Shown here: piece after piece, positions 43,756 to 52,651 of the stretch
Numbering within the stretch: position 1 is the stretch's first letter
How the letters are laid out: each line of letters starts with the position of its first letter
Source: Calothrix sp. HK-06
GTDB lineage: Bacteria > Cyanobacteriota > Cyanobacteriia > Cyanobacteriales > Nostocaceae
Assembly (NCBI RefSeq): GCF_001904745.1
Contig: NZ_MRCD01000025.1
Location: forward strand, 29,296 to 93,295
DNA length: 64,000 bases
Direction: 5' to 3'
Position numbers and translations under genes: made by a program
Notes under the pieces: model-generated
Seen by the model: only the letters and a program-made list of their open reading frames with translations
Database searches by the model: none
Told to the model about the DNA's origin: nothing

Positions 43756-45711
43756 TTAAAACCGGAATGTTGCACGCAAGGCGCCGACAATCAAAGCATT
43801 ATTATCGGCATTATGGTTAGGATTAAAAATCACAAATAAACCTGGAGTTAAAGCAATATTGTTGTTGATTTGGGCACGATAGAACATTTCTAGATGTAAT
43901 GAAGTATCGTCACGTCCTCCTTGGGCACCACCTGTCTCAAAGTCTGGGATAGCAAAGTTTGGTAAGTTGTAACCGTCTGGCATAGTACTTGATGTGATTT
44001 TAGGTGGTTGTCCAAATAAAATCCCCCCCAAGTTTCCAGGTGACAAGAAATTGGGAAGCGCTGCAAATACTGCCCAGTTGGTGCTTTCAACGTTACCTTC
44101 TACGTTGAATGGCTTGGAAGTAGTCCAACCACCCCATCCACCTAATTGAAGATTTTCATTAACACGCCATGCCACAGTGGCACCTATAGCATGAGTATCG
44201 AAGCTTGTTTCTGGTACCAAAGGTGAAGCTAATTGTGTATCACCAACACCAGTACGAAGATTGCCGTCAGGTGAGTGGTTAAACAGGTAATGAATTCCTA
44301 CATCTACATTGTTACCGGGTGCGAGTGTTAACTGGGCGCCTGCGGTGTAGTTACCACCAAATAAACCACCAATATTTATATCACCGGGAAAGTTGGGTAT
44401 TTGGGAACTATAAACACCCTGTAAACTTACTCGGTCACTAATTTGCCAATCGAATCCTATACCACCAGTACCGCTGCCAATTGCCACAATTGGATTACGT
44501 TGAGCAAACAAAGAAATGGCGCCGTCACCTGCACCTTCTAATGGATTAATACCACGAAAAGTATTAACAGCATTAACTCCAGCTGTTCCAACTATGACTC
44601 CTAAATTATCGGAAACAGGAAACCGATATGATAATTCGCTAAGATATAAATCATTTGCAGTATCTGACTCAAAAGCCAACCTGCCCATATTTGTAGACAC
44701 CGACTCTGTAGAAGGTTTCAGGTTTCCGGCAGATAATCCAGTCAAAAGTAAATCACGTCCGGTAAACGAAGTAGCAAGAGTAATTTGGCTACTTGCTGTT
44801 AAAGTTGTGTTTGTTTTGGCTTTACGAGGTTGTTCCTCACCCCGGTATAAAAATATATCAGTTTCGTTAGTTCCTTGAGCGCTAATAATTGCCTGCCCAT
44901 AAAGTTTTGTACTTGTAGAAAATTGATTTGCCTCAACTTGGGCAGTACGAACTTCAAGATTATCTACACGCGCAATAACTTCTTTCAGTTCAGCTTCAAA
45001 CTCTGTTTGCAAGCGTTGCAGTGTCACCAAATCTTCTTTCAATGCTAGATTTTCTTTACTTGCAGCAATTAACTCGTTTACTTTGTCCATACAAGCATTT
45101 AATCCTGCTGCAAATTCATAACGAGTCAACGCGCGATTACCCTTAAATGTTGCATCTGGATATCCAGCAATACATCCATACCGTTCTACTAAAGACTGTA
45201 AAGCTGTAAACGCCCAATCTGAAGGCAATACATCATTTAACTGCGATACTGATGTAACTTGCGACATCCCATCTTTTTGAGATTCTGTTGTCTCAAGCGT
45301 GTCAGGGGAAATAAATTCAGGTGGGTTTAAAGGAGTTGGGGAATTTTTTGAAGTGGAGGTAGTTACATTAAGAGGAATTAAACGAACTCGAGAAAGATTT
45401 TTCACATATGTATTTTTATCTTCCTCGTTTCCTTTTTCCGTTCTCTTCTTATCCTTAAGTTTATTAAATATATTTTTTTGCTGTGTTGTTAGTTCCACAG
45501 GTGTTTGCTCGGAGCTATTTTCGGTTTGTGCAAACTCTGGGGGAGCTACTTTATTTAATGAAGAAACGAATTGCGGTTCTTTTTGCTTTTCTAATTTTTC
45601 GCCAGATAAAGTAGTTTCGTCTTGCTGAGTTTCTGGCTCTAAAGGTGATACAAGCAATGATGGTTGCCCTGTTGTTAATACGCCCGCCATCAGCAGACTA
45701 ATATCGCTCAT
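43756..45711 (-). CDS. SLH-domain OprB-type outer-membrane porin
   Basis: A 651-residue outer-membrane protein of the cyanobacterial SLH/OprB class (often annotated as iron-uptake porin). ATG 45711 is used, with AGGA upstream; the frame extends to a TTG at 45738. A weak signal-like segment is at the N-terminus. An extended low-complexity stretch (about 30-155) follows, unusual for the family. The SLH domain (about 156-216) has QLNDVLPSDWAFTALQSLVE and GYPDATFKGNRALTRYEFAA. A coiled-coil (KEDLVTLQRLQTEFEAELKE) precedes the beta-barrel, which ends in ATFRF with terminal Phe. The SLH domain binds peptidoglycan. Solute specificity is not known. Confidence 0.9.
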   Translation of the reverse strand: MSDISLLMAGVLTTGQPSLLVSPLEPETQQDETTLSGEKLEKQKEPQFVSSLNKVAPPEFAQTENSSEQTPVELTTQQKNIFNKLKDKKRTEKGNEEDKNTYVKNLSRVRLIPLNVTTSTSKNSPTPLNPPEFISPDTLETTESQKDGMSQVTSVSQLNDVLPSDWAFTALQSLVERYGCIAGYPDATFKGNRALTRYEFAAGLNACMDKVNELIAASKENLALKEDLVTLQRLQTEFEAELKEVIARVDNLEVRTAQVEANQFSTSTKLYGQAIISAQGTNETDIFLYRGEEQPRKAKTNTTLTASSQITLATSFTGRDLLLTGLSAGNLKPSTESVSTNMGRLAFESDTANDLYLSELSYRFPVSDNLGVIVGTAGVNAVNTFRGINPLEGAGDGAISLFAQRNPIVAIGSGTGGIGFDWQISDRVSLQGVYSSQIPNFPGDINIGGLFGGNYTAGAQLTLAPGNNVDVGIHYLFNHSPDGNLRTGVGDTQLASPLVPETSFDTHAIGATVAWRVNENLQLGGWGGWTTSKPFNVEGNVESTNWAVFAALPNFLSPGNLGGILFGQPPKITSSTMPDGYNLPNFAIPDFETGGAQGGRDDTSLHLEMFYRAQINNNIALTPGLFVIFNPNHNADNNALIVGALRATFRF

Positions 45712-45799
45712 TGTATTCCTGTTTACTACTACCAACAATCAACTTAACAGGCAAAGTAGATTATTCACAGGATTTTTTACGTAATCATACGTTATATAA

Positions 45800-45817
45800 A
45801 TTACTAATATAAGTAAT
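45800..45817. promoter_or_regulatory. Inverted repeat in the porin/hsp20 divergent promoter region
   Basis: ATTACT-aatata-AGTAAT (45800-45817). Position between two divergent genes makes it a possible operator, but it may be chance in AT-rich DNA. Confidence 0.3.
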
Positions 45818-45961
45818 TACTAGTATATTTACTGGTATAGTTTAGATTCGGAAAAAACGACTACCACGATTCCAGAAAACCGAACTGAAGCTAAAGTTGG
45901 CGCCTATTATATTAAAAGTGTTAAATCAATAAACGATCAATTGAATCTAGAGGTGACAATT

Positions 45962-46399
45962 ATGGCTCTTATTCGTTGGCAACCGTTTCAAGAAATGGAA
46001 TCTTTACAGCGCGACATGAACCGCTTATTTGATCGGTTAGCCGCAAATGATGACGGAGGTAATCGCTCTGCTTTTGTGCCCGCAGCAGAGCTTCAGGAAA
46101 CATCTGATGCAATTCATTTAAGTATAGAATTACCAGGGATGGATCCGAAAGAACTAGATGTTCAAGTAACCGCTGAAGCAGTTTCGATTAGCGGTGAACG
46201 TAAAGAAAAAACTCACACCGAAGAGAAAGGGATGACTCGCACGGAATTTCGTTACGGTAAGTTCCAGCGTGTAGTACCACTGCCTGCTCGAATTCAAAAT
46301 ACTGATGTTCAAGCAGATTATAAAGATGGCATCTTGAAACTTATTCTTCCCAAAGCTGAACAAGAAAAGAATAAAGTCGTCAAAATAAATCTTGGTTAA
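45962..46399 (+). CDS. hspA: Small heat-shock protein, Hsp20/alpha-crystallin family
   Basis: A 145-residue chaperone that holds unfolding proteins and guards thylakoid membranes. ATG 45962 with GAGGTGA six bases upstream is the start; the frame extends to a TTG at 45941. The alpha-crystallin domain (about 40-135) includes ELPGMDPKELDVQVTAEAVS and DGILKLILPKAEQ. The N-terminal ALIRWQPFQEMESLQRDMNR is typical. No CIRCE or other heat-shock element was recognised upstream. Confidence 0.94.
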   Translation: MALIRWQPFQEMESLQRDMNRLFDRLAANDDGGNRSAFVPAAELQETSDAIHLSIELPGMDPKELDVQVTAEAVSISGERKEKTHTEEKGMTRTEFRYGKFQRVVPLPARIQNTDVQADYKDGILKLILPKAEQEKNKVVKINLG

Positions 46400-46420
46400 T
46401 CTTTTTTAAATTTAGCGGAT

Positions 46421-46481
46421 GGTGCGTGAAAGCTATTATGTTTTTCTTTTCCATTTATATTTGTTTAGGCTTTCACGCACC
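46421..46481. terminator. Two-way terminator hairpin GGTGCGTGAAAGC
   Basis: GGTGCGTGAAAGC (46421-46433) and GCTTTCACGCACC (46469-46481), an exact 13-base inverted repeat, lie between converging hspA and the methyltransferase. T-rich loop. Confidence 0.7.
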
Positions 46482-46485
46482 CTAC

Positions 46486-47409
46486 TTATGCACGCACTGC
46501 TCGGAACATGCCGAAACGACATAGACCAACACCAAATGCTAAACGCATTAACAATAGAGTGGGTACTTCTCGCAGTGATTTGATAAAACCAGGTAAACCA
46601 AAACTTACTAAACCTTTAGGACGAATAATTCCTTGCCAAATGGAGTCAAGCCAAGCTGGTAGGGTTTCTTGTGTCCAGTCAGAAGTGGTAACTGCCCCTT
46701 TTGTTAATGCTGTTGCTTGCAAAAGTTCTGCAAATCCTTCAATACTGGCAAATTCTGGATGTGCCCATTGGTCGAGTAGTTGCCGCATTACCCAACGTTC
46801 CCATAATACCAAGGGTTGCTTTCGGCTATCTCGCTGGTTCCAGTCTGCTACTACAAGCACACCTCCTGGCTTGAGTACCCGCAATAGTTCTTTCGCAAAA
46901 ACTGCTTTATCTGGCATATGAGGTCCTGCCTCTATACACCAAACAACATCAAAACTGGCATCTGGAAAAGACAAATTCATCGCATCATCTACTTGGAACT
47001 TAGCCGGAATTTCTGGTGGCGTTAATTCTTGTGCCCGCTTTACTTGTTCTGGGCTAATAGTAATACCTGTGACGTTAAACCCGTAATCTCGCGCTAAAAT
47101 CCGGCTACTGCCACCAATTCCACAACCTACATCCAAAACGGAGGCGCCGCGTGGTAATTTTTCTAACCCACCCCAACGCACCATCTCATGCACAAAATCT
47201 ACCTTAGCGGCACGAAAATCTTTGGGTTTTGGAGGGGTACCGTAGTGACCTAAATGAATATGCTCGCCCCAGTAAAACTCTAAAATCCCATCTTGAGTCC
47301 ATTCGTCGTAGGCATTTGCTACAGAATCACTCGATTGGTAGCGACGCGCACTAAAGAGATAGATTATTCCTAGCCCTAGCACCACCGTTAACAGCCAAAT
47401 GATATTCAT
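46486..47409 (-). CDS. MPBQ/MSBQ methyltransferase (plastoquinone/tocopherol synthesis)
   Basis: A 307-residue SAM-dependent methyltransferase. It closely matches what I recall of Synechocystis Sll0418: an N-terminal membrane helix (about 1-20), SARRYQSSDSVANAYDEWTQ, FYWGEHIHLGHYG, SAM motif VLDVGCGIGG (91-100), VDDAMNLSFPDASFDVVWCI, EAGPHMPDKAVFAKELLRVL and the C-terminal MRLAFGVGLCRFGMF. It methylates 2-methyl-6-phytyl- and 2-methyl-6-solanyl-benzoquinone. Thylakoid or plasma-membrane anchored. Downstream is the two-way hairpin shared with hspA. Confidence 0.93.
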   Translation of the reverse strand: MNIIWLLTVVLGLGIIYLFSARRYQSSDSVANAYDEWTQDGILEFYWGEHIHLGHYGTPPKPKDFRAAKVDFVHEMVRWGGLEKLPRGASVLDVGCGIGGSSRILARDYGFNVTGITISPEQVKRAQELTPPEIPAKFQVDDAMNLSFPDASFDVVWCIEAGPHMPDKAVFAKELLRVLKPGGVLVVADWNQRDSRKQPLVLWERWVMRQLLDQWAHPEFASIEGFAELLQATALTKGAVTTSDWTQETLPAWLDSIWQGIIRPKGLVSFGLPGFIKSLREVPTLLLMRLAFGVGLCRFGMFRAVRA

Positions 47410-47523
47410 AATAATTTTGTAAATAATCTTAACAATACTTTATCATCTTAGCGGAAAGTGAGATTAAAACTCAGCAAAGTCAAGATTTCAGCCACATCAT
47501 AATGTGCAAATAGTCTGGGGCAC

Positions 47524-48765
47524 CTAAAAAGCCATTTCTTGTTGATAGGTCAACTGTGACGATAAATCCGCGACAAAAGCAGTAATCGAATTTATCCCGG
47601 TATGTAACATTCCACTTGCTGCTCTATAACCTCGCCGACTCCACCCAGCCCAGCCCAATTGTTCTCCAATCTCACCAAACTCGGTAAGAATGTTTTCGGA
47701 CACTTGTACTGATGATTGCTGGAGTATTACTAGTTCCTCTTGTTGCTTCTCGTTTTGAGTTTGAAGTTCTAATAATTCTTGCTCCTTACATTTCACAAGG
47801 TTTTGCAGCCTTTCTACTTCTGATGACAATGGCGCAATTGTTTTCTCTAAATCTGAATTTATTACTTTTGCTGCTTGGGTTGTAAAAGTATTATTCCAGT
47901 TGTTTGCACTGGCACCCTCTAGAGCTTTTTCTAATTCCGTCACTCGTTGTTCTAATTGTTCGTTTCTAATTTGTAAAGCACGCACAGACTGTAGTTCCTG
48001 CTCTTTCACTGCAAGTTGCTCAAGCAATGCTTGTTTTGCTTGTGCCATTGATGAAGCGTATTGTTCAGCTGCTATGAGTTCCCGTTTTACTGCTTGTCGC
48101 GCTGCGTCTCCAACTTCTATATACCGCGCTTGCTCCTCTTCTGCTTTTTCTCTATCTCGTTGTGCCAAAGCTTCGGCTATTTTCTCCTGCACTTGGGCAG
48201 CAGTAAACAATTCGGGCGCCTGTTCGGGAGTTCTTGAGTTCTTGAGTGGGGCAGAGGAAGGGGAAGAAACATTTCCTCCCTTTCTTGAACCTCCTCCACT
48301 CTTCACCTGTTGCGCTGTTTTTTTGCCTGTACCTACTAATTCTTTCAGCAAGTCGTTACTGACTTTGGTTAATTGACGAAGTGCTGAAACGCTCCACTTT
48401 TGGACATTTTGACGAATAAGATGCTGTATTTTTCCAGGAAGTTTCTTAAACCATGCCCATATTTCCATCGCCGAGGTGGCTATGTAGCGAGAACTTCCGA
48501 AATCATCGCTTTTGAGCCATTCTTCAAATACCTTTTTCCCATCAGGACACTTGGAAAGACACTTTAAATAAAAATTTTCTAGGCTATGCCCAACTTGAAG
48601 CAGACCGTCGAAGCTTTGACGAACAAAACCAAAGAAATTACCTAGAGTTGCTTTCGCTGTGCTTTCCAGGCTGGGTTCATTAAATCGAGTGTAGTCGAAA
48701 CTATATTCTAAGTTTAACGAAATGTTAAAGATAGGCGCCTTGTCGTCTTGGGTTTTCGAGTGCAT
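47524..48765 (-). CDS. Coiled-coil protein of unknown function, 413 residues
   Basis: I do not recognise the family. An N-terminal globular part (about 1-150) with SKCPDGKKVFEEWLKSDDFG and AMEIWAWFKKLPGKIQHLIR is followed by a Gly/Ser linker (about 155-180) and a long coiled coil (about 185-370: REKAEEEQARYIEVGDAARQ, VERLQNLVKCKEQELLELQT). The C-terminus (WAGWSRRGYRAASGMLHTGI) is semi-hydrophobic. It lies downstream of an 88-residue protein on the same strand, with a terminator-like hairpin between. The pair looks like accessory DNA such as plasmid-related genes; inference only. Confidence 0.75.
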   Translation of the reverse strand: MHSKTQDDKAPIFNISLNLEYSFDYTRFNEPSLESTAKATLGNFFGFVRQSFDGLLQVGHSLENFYLKCLSKCPDGKKVFEEWLKSDDFGSSRYIATSAMEIWAWFKKLPGKIQHLIRQNVQKWSVSALRQLTKVSNDLLKELVGTGKKTAQQVKSGGGSRKGGNVSSPSSAPLKNSRTPEQAPELFTAAQVQEKIAEALAQRDREKAEEEQARYIEVGDAARQAVKRELIAAEQYASSMAQAKQALLEQLAVKEQELQSVRALQIRNEQLEQRVTELEKALEGASANNWNNTFTTQAAKVINSDLEKTIAPLSSEVERLQNLVKCKEQELLELQTQNEKQQEELVILQQSSVQVSENILTEFGEIGEQLGWAGWSRRGYRAASGMLHTGINSITAFVADLSSQLTYQQEMAF

Positions 48766-48800
48766 AATTAATAGATATCCCTTTTAATAATGTGGGAAGC

Positions 48801-48844
48801 AAAACCCTCCGGAACGATTGCGAGTCATATGCGGGGGGTTTTTG
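48801..48844. terminator. Terminator-like hairpin between two unknown genes
   Basis: AAAACCCTCC pairs with GGGGGGTTTTT across a loop of about 20 bases. T tracts flank it on both strands. Confidence 0.6.
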
Positions 48845-48890
48845 CTATTTCAATAATTATACCCAAAAAGGCACTTAGAAGTTGAACTTG

Positions 48891-49157
48891 TTACGATTCT
48901 TTAGAATCATTTTCCTTTGCTGGAATTATTATCTGCATTTCCCAAACGATATCTAATAATCGCAGGTAAACTGGCGCCAGCTTGGGTATGTCACTCGGAG
49001 TTGTTAGCCAATTGCTGCAACTACTTTCATTGTATCCAGTTAGTTCAGCTAGTAGCTTACAGCACTCTTTGCGATAACCGTACCGTCCTACCTTTTTGTT
49101 ACTTTTCCTTGGAACCCATTTAGCGCAAAACTCTTGTGGTTGTAATGGTTCAAACAT
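48891..49157 (-). CDS. Small basic protein, possible DNA-binding, 88 residues
   Basis: A small protein with basic N-terminus (KWVPRKSNKKVGRYGYRKEC) and a helical segment CCKLLAELTGYNESSCSNWL, which could form a helix-turn-helix; this is a weak inference from spacing of hydrophobic residues. No known family recognised. A perfect palindrome AACCTATAGGTT lies 61 bases upstream of its start, next to a TTGACA -35-like sequence, and could be its operator. A terminator-like hairpin follows. Confidence 0.6.
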   Translation of the reverse strand: MFEPLQPQEFCAKWVPRKSNKKVGRYGYRKECCKLLAELTGYNESSCSNWLTTPSDIPKLAPVYLRLLDIVWEMQIIIPAKENDSKES

Positions 49158-49217
49158 TTATCGTTAGTTTTTGTATATTAAAGTACCTAAATGTGCCGAA
49201 ATATTGTCAAAAACTTA

Positions 49218-49229
49218 AACCTATAGGTT
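49218..49229. promoter_or_regulatory. 12-base perfect palindrome AACCTATAGGTT, candidate operator
   Basis: Centred between the start of the 88-residue gene (minus) and a TATAAT (49246-49251, plus). A TTGACA on the minus strand (49205-49210) lies just beside it. Confidence 0.4.
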
Positions 49230-49262
49230 AAGCTTTTTGGGCTAATATAATCTTAGGAGAAA

Positions 49263-49334
49263 ATGAGGGTATCAGTCAATACTGCAAAACGTCAAAGCCT
49301 TGTGCTTCCTCAACACCAACTTAAAAGAATTTAA
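49263..49334 (+). CDS. Possible 23-residue micro-ORF
   Basis: ATG AGG GTA ... TAA, encoding MRVSVNTAKRQSLVLPQHQ and four more residues (LKRI). AGGAG lies three bases before the ATG, and a TATAAT stands 11 bases upstream of the start. The ribosome-site spacing is short and the promoter would make an almost leaderless message. Too small to judge by composition. Confidence 0.2.
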   Translation: MRVSVNTAKRQSLVLPQHQLKRI

Positions 49335-49356
49335 AAGCCCCTGCGATGAGGGGCTT
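49335..49356 (-). terminator. Intrinsic terminator after tRNA-Met
   Basis: AAGCCCCT (49335-49342) and AGGGGCTT (49349-49356), with TTTTAAATTCTTTT following on the minus strand, 18 bases beyond the tRNA 3' end. Confidence 0.85.
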
Positions 49357-49374
49357 GCCATGAGATATTTTATA

Positions 49375-49448
49375 TGGCTCAGGTGTGACTCGAACACACG
49401 ACCAAGGGCTTATGAGTCCCCTACTCTAACCAACTGAGCTACTGAGCC
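49375..49448 (-). tRNA. trnM: tRNA-Met (anticodon CAT)
   Basis: A complete cloverleaf of 73 bases plus discriminator A. Acceptor GGCTCAG pairs with CTGAGCC, D stem GCTC/GAGT, anticodon loop CTCATAA, T stem GTGTG/CACAC with loop TTCGAGT. CCA is not encoded. Base pair 31-39 is A with G, a mismatch at the top of the anticodon stem, while the other anticodon-stem pairs are sound. CAT could also belong to a lysidine-modified tRNA-Ile; the sequence is more like elongator Met, but this is not certain. Confidence 0.9.
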
Positions 49449-49588
49449 TTAATTTGTTGGAAAACTTTTGTTTAACAATTTTTGTCCAACGATTTATAAA
49501 TGTAGCACAAGATTAATGTGTTGACTAGTCTTTTTCCGAATAAATTTTCGGATGAGGCGCCGCCCGATTTAAGGGTGTCGAATACTAA

Positions 49589-49620
49589 GGGGCAGGCAAG
49601 GATGCCCACCCCACAAGATT
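49589..49620. repeat. GGGCAAGNATGCCC-type hairpin, copy 3
   Basis: GGGGCAGGCAAGGATGCCC followed by ACCCCACAAG, 25 bases beyond the stop of the M23 peptidase gene. Same family as 12624 and 27579. Confidence 0.6.
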
Positions 49621-49644
49621 CTTCAGTTGAATACAGCCACGTGT

Positions 49645-51858
49645 TTAGACTCGTGGAGGTAAGAACGCAATTGGGTTAACTGCACCTTTTCCGGAAGGAT
49701 GAATTTCAAAATGGGTATGCGGACCAGTACTGAACCCAGTGCTTCCCATTAAGGCAATAATGTCGCCTTGCTTAACTTGTTGTCCAACTTGAGCAATCAG
49801 TTTACTGTTGTGACCGTAACGAGTCATGCTACCGTCAGCATGACGAACCTCAACCAAGTTACCGTAGCCACCATTATTCCAACTTGATTTTTCAATCACA
49901 CCGGATGCTGCTGCATAAACTGGTGTTCCAACTGAGTTAGCGACATCAACACCACGGTGCATTCTACCCCAACGCCAGCCGTAACCTGATGTTAATACGC
50001 CTTTAGCGGGCCAGATGAAAGCTGTGTTTCCGACTCCTGGCGCCCCAGGTGCGATTGGAGGAGTATTTTCATCAATTGCTCTCGGTAGATATCTATCAAC
50101 CGCAGCCAAAGGAGGTAGTTGTGGACTTACTGTTACTCCTCGCATGTTACCTAGCGATTCGGAGGCATTGACAGTTGTTGGTACTGGTGGTACTGACAAT
50201 CTGTTGTTATTGCGTGTATTACGGACAGACCATTCTGATTTAACAGGTTCGGCACTGAAGTTAGGCGCCATAGGTGTTGGAACCGGAATGGGTATCGCTA
50301 TAGTATTTGGTCTGACTGTAGGAACTGGGATAGCGATGTTGTTAGGTCTTGTAGCCGCAGGAATTGAAGGTACTGTTACAGCGTTTGGAGTATAGGTAGG
50401 AACAGGTACCGAGACATTATTTAAGTTAGCTTGTGTCGGGACTTGACTGCCTGATTGTTGAGCGCGATATTTTTCACGTAAACGCTCAATTTCTGCTTGC
50501 AAACTGCGAAGACCACGATCTTGCTTTGCTTGCTTGCTTGTTACGTTACGTTGCTGCATTTCAGCAAACACTTTAGGCGCTGTTTCACCACCTACGCCAT
50601 TTGCTTGTAGGTCAATTGGTGTTGAATCTTCTTGAACTGTCGAAGCTTCGGTAGTTGCTACTGGTGTTGGAACTACTACTGGAGCTACTGTGTCGTTCGA
50701 TATAACTGTACCCAATCGTGCTGGTGTTGGAATCGCTACGTTACTAGCTACTGGTGCCTTTTGATTTGATGCTGTTACCGAAGGCGTAGCGCTTGTTGTA
50801 GGAACATTCGCTACAGGGATATTTAATTTTTGGTTAATTTTTAAGTCGTTTGGGTTTTGAATCCCATTCGCTTTAATTATTTCATTAACTGAAGTACCGT
50901 TACTGCTTGCTATTACAGCCAGCGTATCTCCAGATTTTACTTTATAAACTTTAGATGCAGACGCTACCACAGCACCTACAACACTATTAGGCATTTCTGC
51001 TACACTAGCATTGTTAGGAGTTGCACTTTCTGAGCTATTTGTTGCTGTGTACTGTGACTGTTGGCTTTCTCCAACTGTCTGATTTTGCTGCGAGACTTTT
51101 TCGTCACTAAAGCGCAACTTGTTCAGACTATTTCTTAATCTGTCAGATTTTTGCTGTAATTTATTAATCGCAAACTCTTGCTGTGCTTTGAGTTGAGCAT
51201 CTACATCGCCACTATTGTTAGAATTCGTAAATGACGATAATGTTTGTGTGTTTGCTGTTGGCGATTGAGCAACCGTACCATTCGTAATACCGTAACTTGT
51301 TGGTACTGGCGCCTGTGCAAGATTTTTTGCTTGCACTCTGGCAATTGCATTTCCTATTCTTTGACCTTTATTGGCTGTCTGAACATCGGAAACAGAATTA
51401 TGTTCAGTAGTTGCCTTAGTAAAGGAAGAAGCGTTAGGAGCGAACTGGTCGCTTCTGCTTGCCGCAATTTGCAATTTAGCACCAAGCCCAGGCACCTGTG
51501 AAATTGCTGTTGGCTCAACTACCGGAACGGGATTCTCTGGCGCGCTCACATTCGAGACGGCGGATGTGCTTCCCATCTGGTTAGTGGTTGCTAATTTCAC
51601 CCCAGTGTCACCAGCAGCAGGAATGACAGAAGCTGTATTTTGGTTGCCTACAGGTTCCGCTGCCAGGGCTTGGTCGCTTTGCCGAGTCACAAAAAGGCTA
51701 CCCGCTCCCATTGAGATTGCCAAGCCAATCATGGCTGCGCTTGTCCGCTTGCGGCGGTTTACTTTTTGACTTGGTAAATTCAAACTGTCCACCGTGGCAT
51801 CCTCACTGGAGTTATTTTCTAGATTAGCCTTTACTTTACTTTTTAATACTCGTTTCAA
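49645..51858 (-). CDS. LysM and M23 peptidase-domain envelope protein
   Basis: A 737-residue peptidoglycan-binding protein. An N-terminal membrane/signal segment (about 38-60, TSAAMIGLAISMGAGSLFVT) precedes a long Ser/Thr/Pro-rich stretch. A LysM domain is at about 305-351 (VYKVKSGDTLAVIASSNGTS). The C-terminal M23 domain begins near 620 with metal ligands H634 and D638 in HRGVD, H683, and H714/H716 in PHTHFE, complete as in active LytM/DipM enzymes. It probably cuts peptide cross-links in cell division or growth. The 790-base upstream region is unusually long. Confidence 0.93.
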   Translation of the reverse strand: MKRVLKSKVKANLENNSSEDATVDSLNLPSQKVNRRKRTSAAMIGLAISMGAGSLFVTRQSDQALAAEPVGNQNTASVIPAAGDTGVKLATTNQMGSTSAVSNVSAPENPVPVVEPTAISQVPGLGAKLQIAASRSDQFAPNASSFTKATTEHNSVSDVQTANKGQRIGNAIARVQAKNLAQAPVPTSYGITNGTVAQSPTANTQTLSSFTNSNNSGDVDAQLKAQQEFAINKLQQKSDRLRNSLNKLRFSDEKVSQQNQTVGESQQSQYTATNSSESATPNNASVAEMPNSVVGAVVASASKVYKVKSGDTLAVIASSNGTSVNEIIKANGIQNPNDLKINQKLNIPVANVPTTSATPSVTASNQKAPVASNVAIPTPARLGTVISNDTVAPVVVPTPVATTEASTVQEDSTPIDLQANGVGGETAPKVFAEMQQRNVTSKQAKQDRGLRSLQAEIERLREKYRAQQSGSQVPTQANLNNVSVPVPTYTPNAVTVPSIPAATRPNNIAIPVPTVRPNTIAIPIPVPTPMAPNFSAEPVKSEWSVRNTRNNNRLSVPPVPTTVNASESLGNMRGVTVSPQLPPLAAVDRYLPRAIDENTPPIAPGAPGVGNTAFIWPAKGVLTSGYGWRWGRMHRGVDVANSVGTPVYAAASGVIEKSSWNNGGYGNLVEVRHADGSMTRYGHNSKLIAQVGQQVKQGDIIALMGSTGFSTGPHTHFEIHPSGKGAVNPIAFLPPRV

Positions 51859-52651
51859 AGACGACCTCCTATGATCGCTAGCGCTTAACTGACCTCGATT
51901 TTGTTTTCAGTCGGACAATAGTCAATGATTTAGATCACTACGAACGATTGATCAAGATCACATTCACCAGAGATACTTACGCAAGATTAACCTGGTTCTC
52001 TGATTTAGACAAGTTCATATGATTCAAAAAAACTTAATTTTTTTTCTTTACTTGTCTTATTACTCCTCATCGCTATAAAGGTCTCCCTCTTTACAGTTAT
52101 CTCGTTATGTGCTGTTCTTCAGGATAAAACGAACGACAAACACATCGGCACGAAAAACGTAAAGCAATCGAAGACACGCTTAACATCTTGAGGAACAAAC
52201 AATTATATATGTCTTTTCGCTATATACCCTAAAACAGGGCCATGCACCCAATTCACTTCCGCTCCACGAGAATTTACGTTAATTATTCCCAAAAAAACAA
52301 CCGTAGTAACAGGCCAGGCACTTTTACACAAAAAAGTTTTTTTTTTGGGCTATTGGCTCAAATGCCTAATATGACTATATCCTGTCTACTTTGTTCCAAT
52401 AAAATCAAAAGTAACAATTTATAAATCTCTATGTTTAAATATGGAATTTACCTCGCAGTTTATATACAAATTTCTTATATAAACCCACTGAAACTTTTAA
52501 GTATAATCACTCAGTTAATGTTCGTTTACATGAAAAACCCACTACAACGCTACAGCAATTATACGTAAAAATATTGTCTTTACAAAAAAAATACGTATTA
52601 ACCTACTTTACTTAACTTGTCTTTAAATAGTGAACTAGTACACGAACCAAA
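51859..52651. other. 793-base gene-free region upstream of the M23 gene
   Basis: Very AT-rich toward the trmL side. AGGAGG stands before the M23 start. A 21-codon open frame on the minus strand (52005-52070, MRSNKTSKEKKLSFFESYEL then Val) has GAGGGAG upstream and could be a leader peptide. I looked for a ydaO/c-di-AMP-type riboswitch, which often precedes such hydrolases, and found none. A 60-codon frame at 52242-52424 is not called. Confidence 0.45.

Noticed and set aside
49335..49356. Terminator for the plus-strand micro-ORF
   Set aside because: On the plus strand no T tract follows; on the minus strand it fits the tRNA perfectly.
51859..52240. ydaO/c-di-AMP riboswitch before the M23 gene
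   Set aside because: The conserved sequence blocks of that class were not found on the minus strand.
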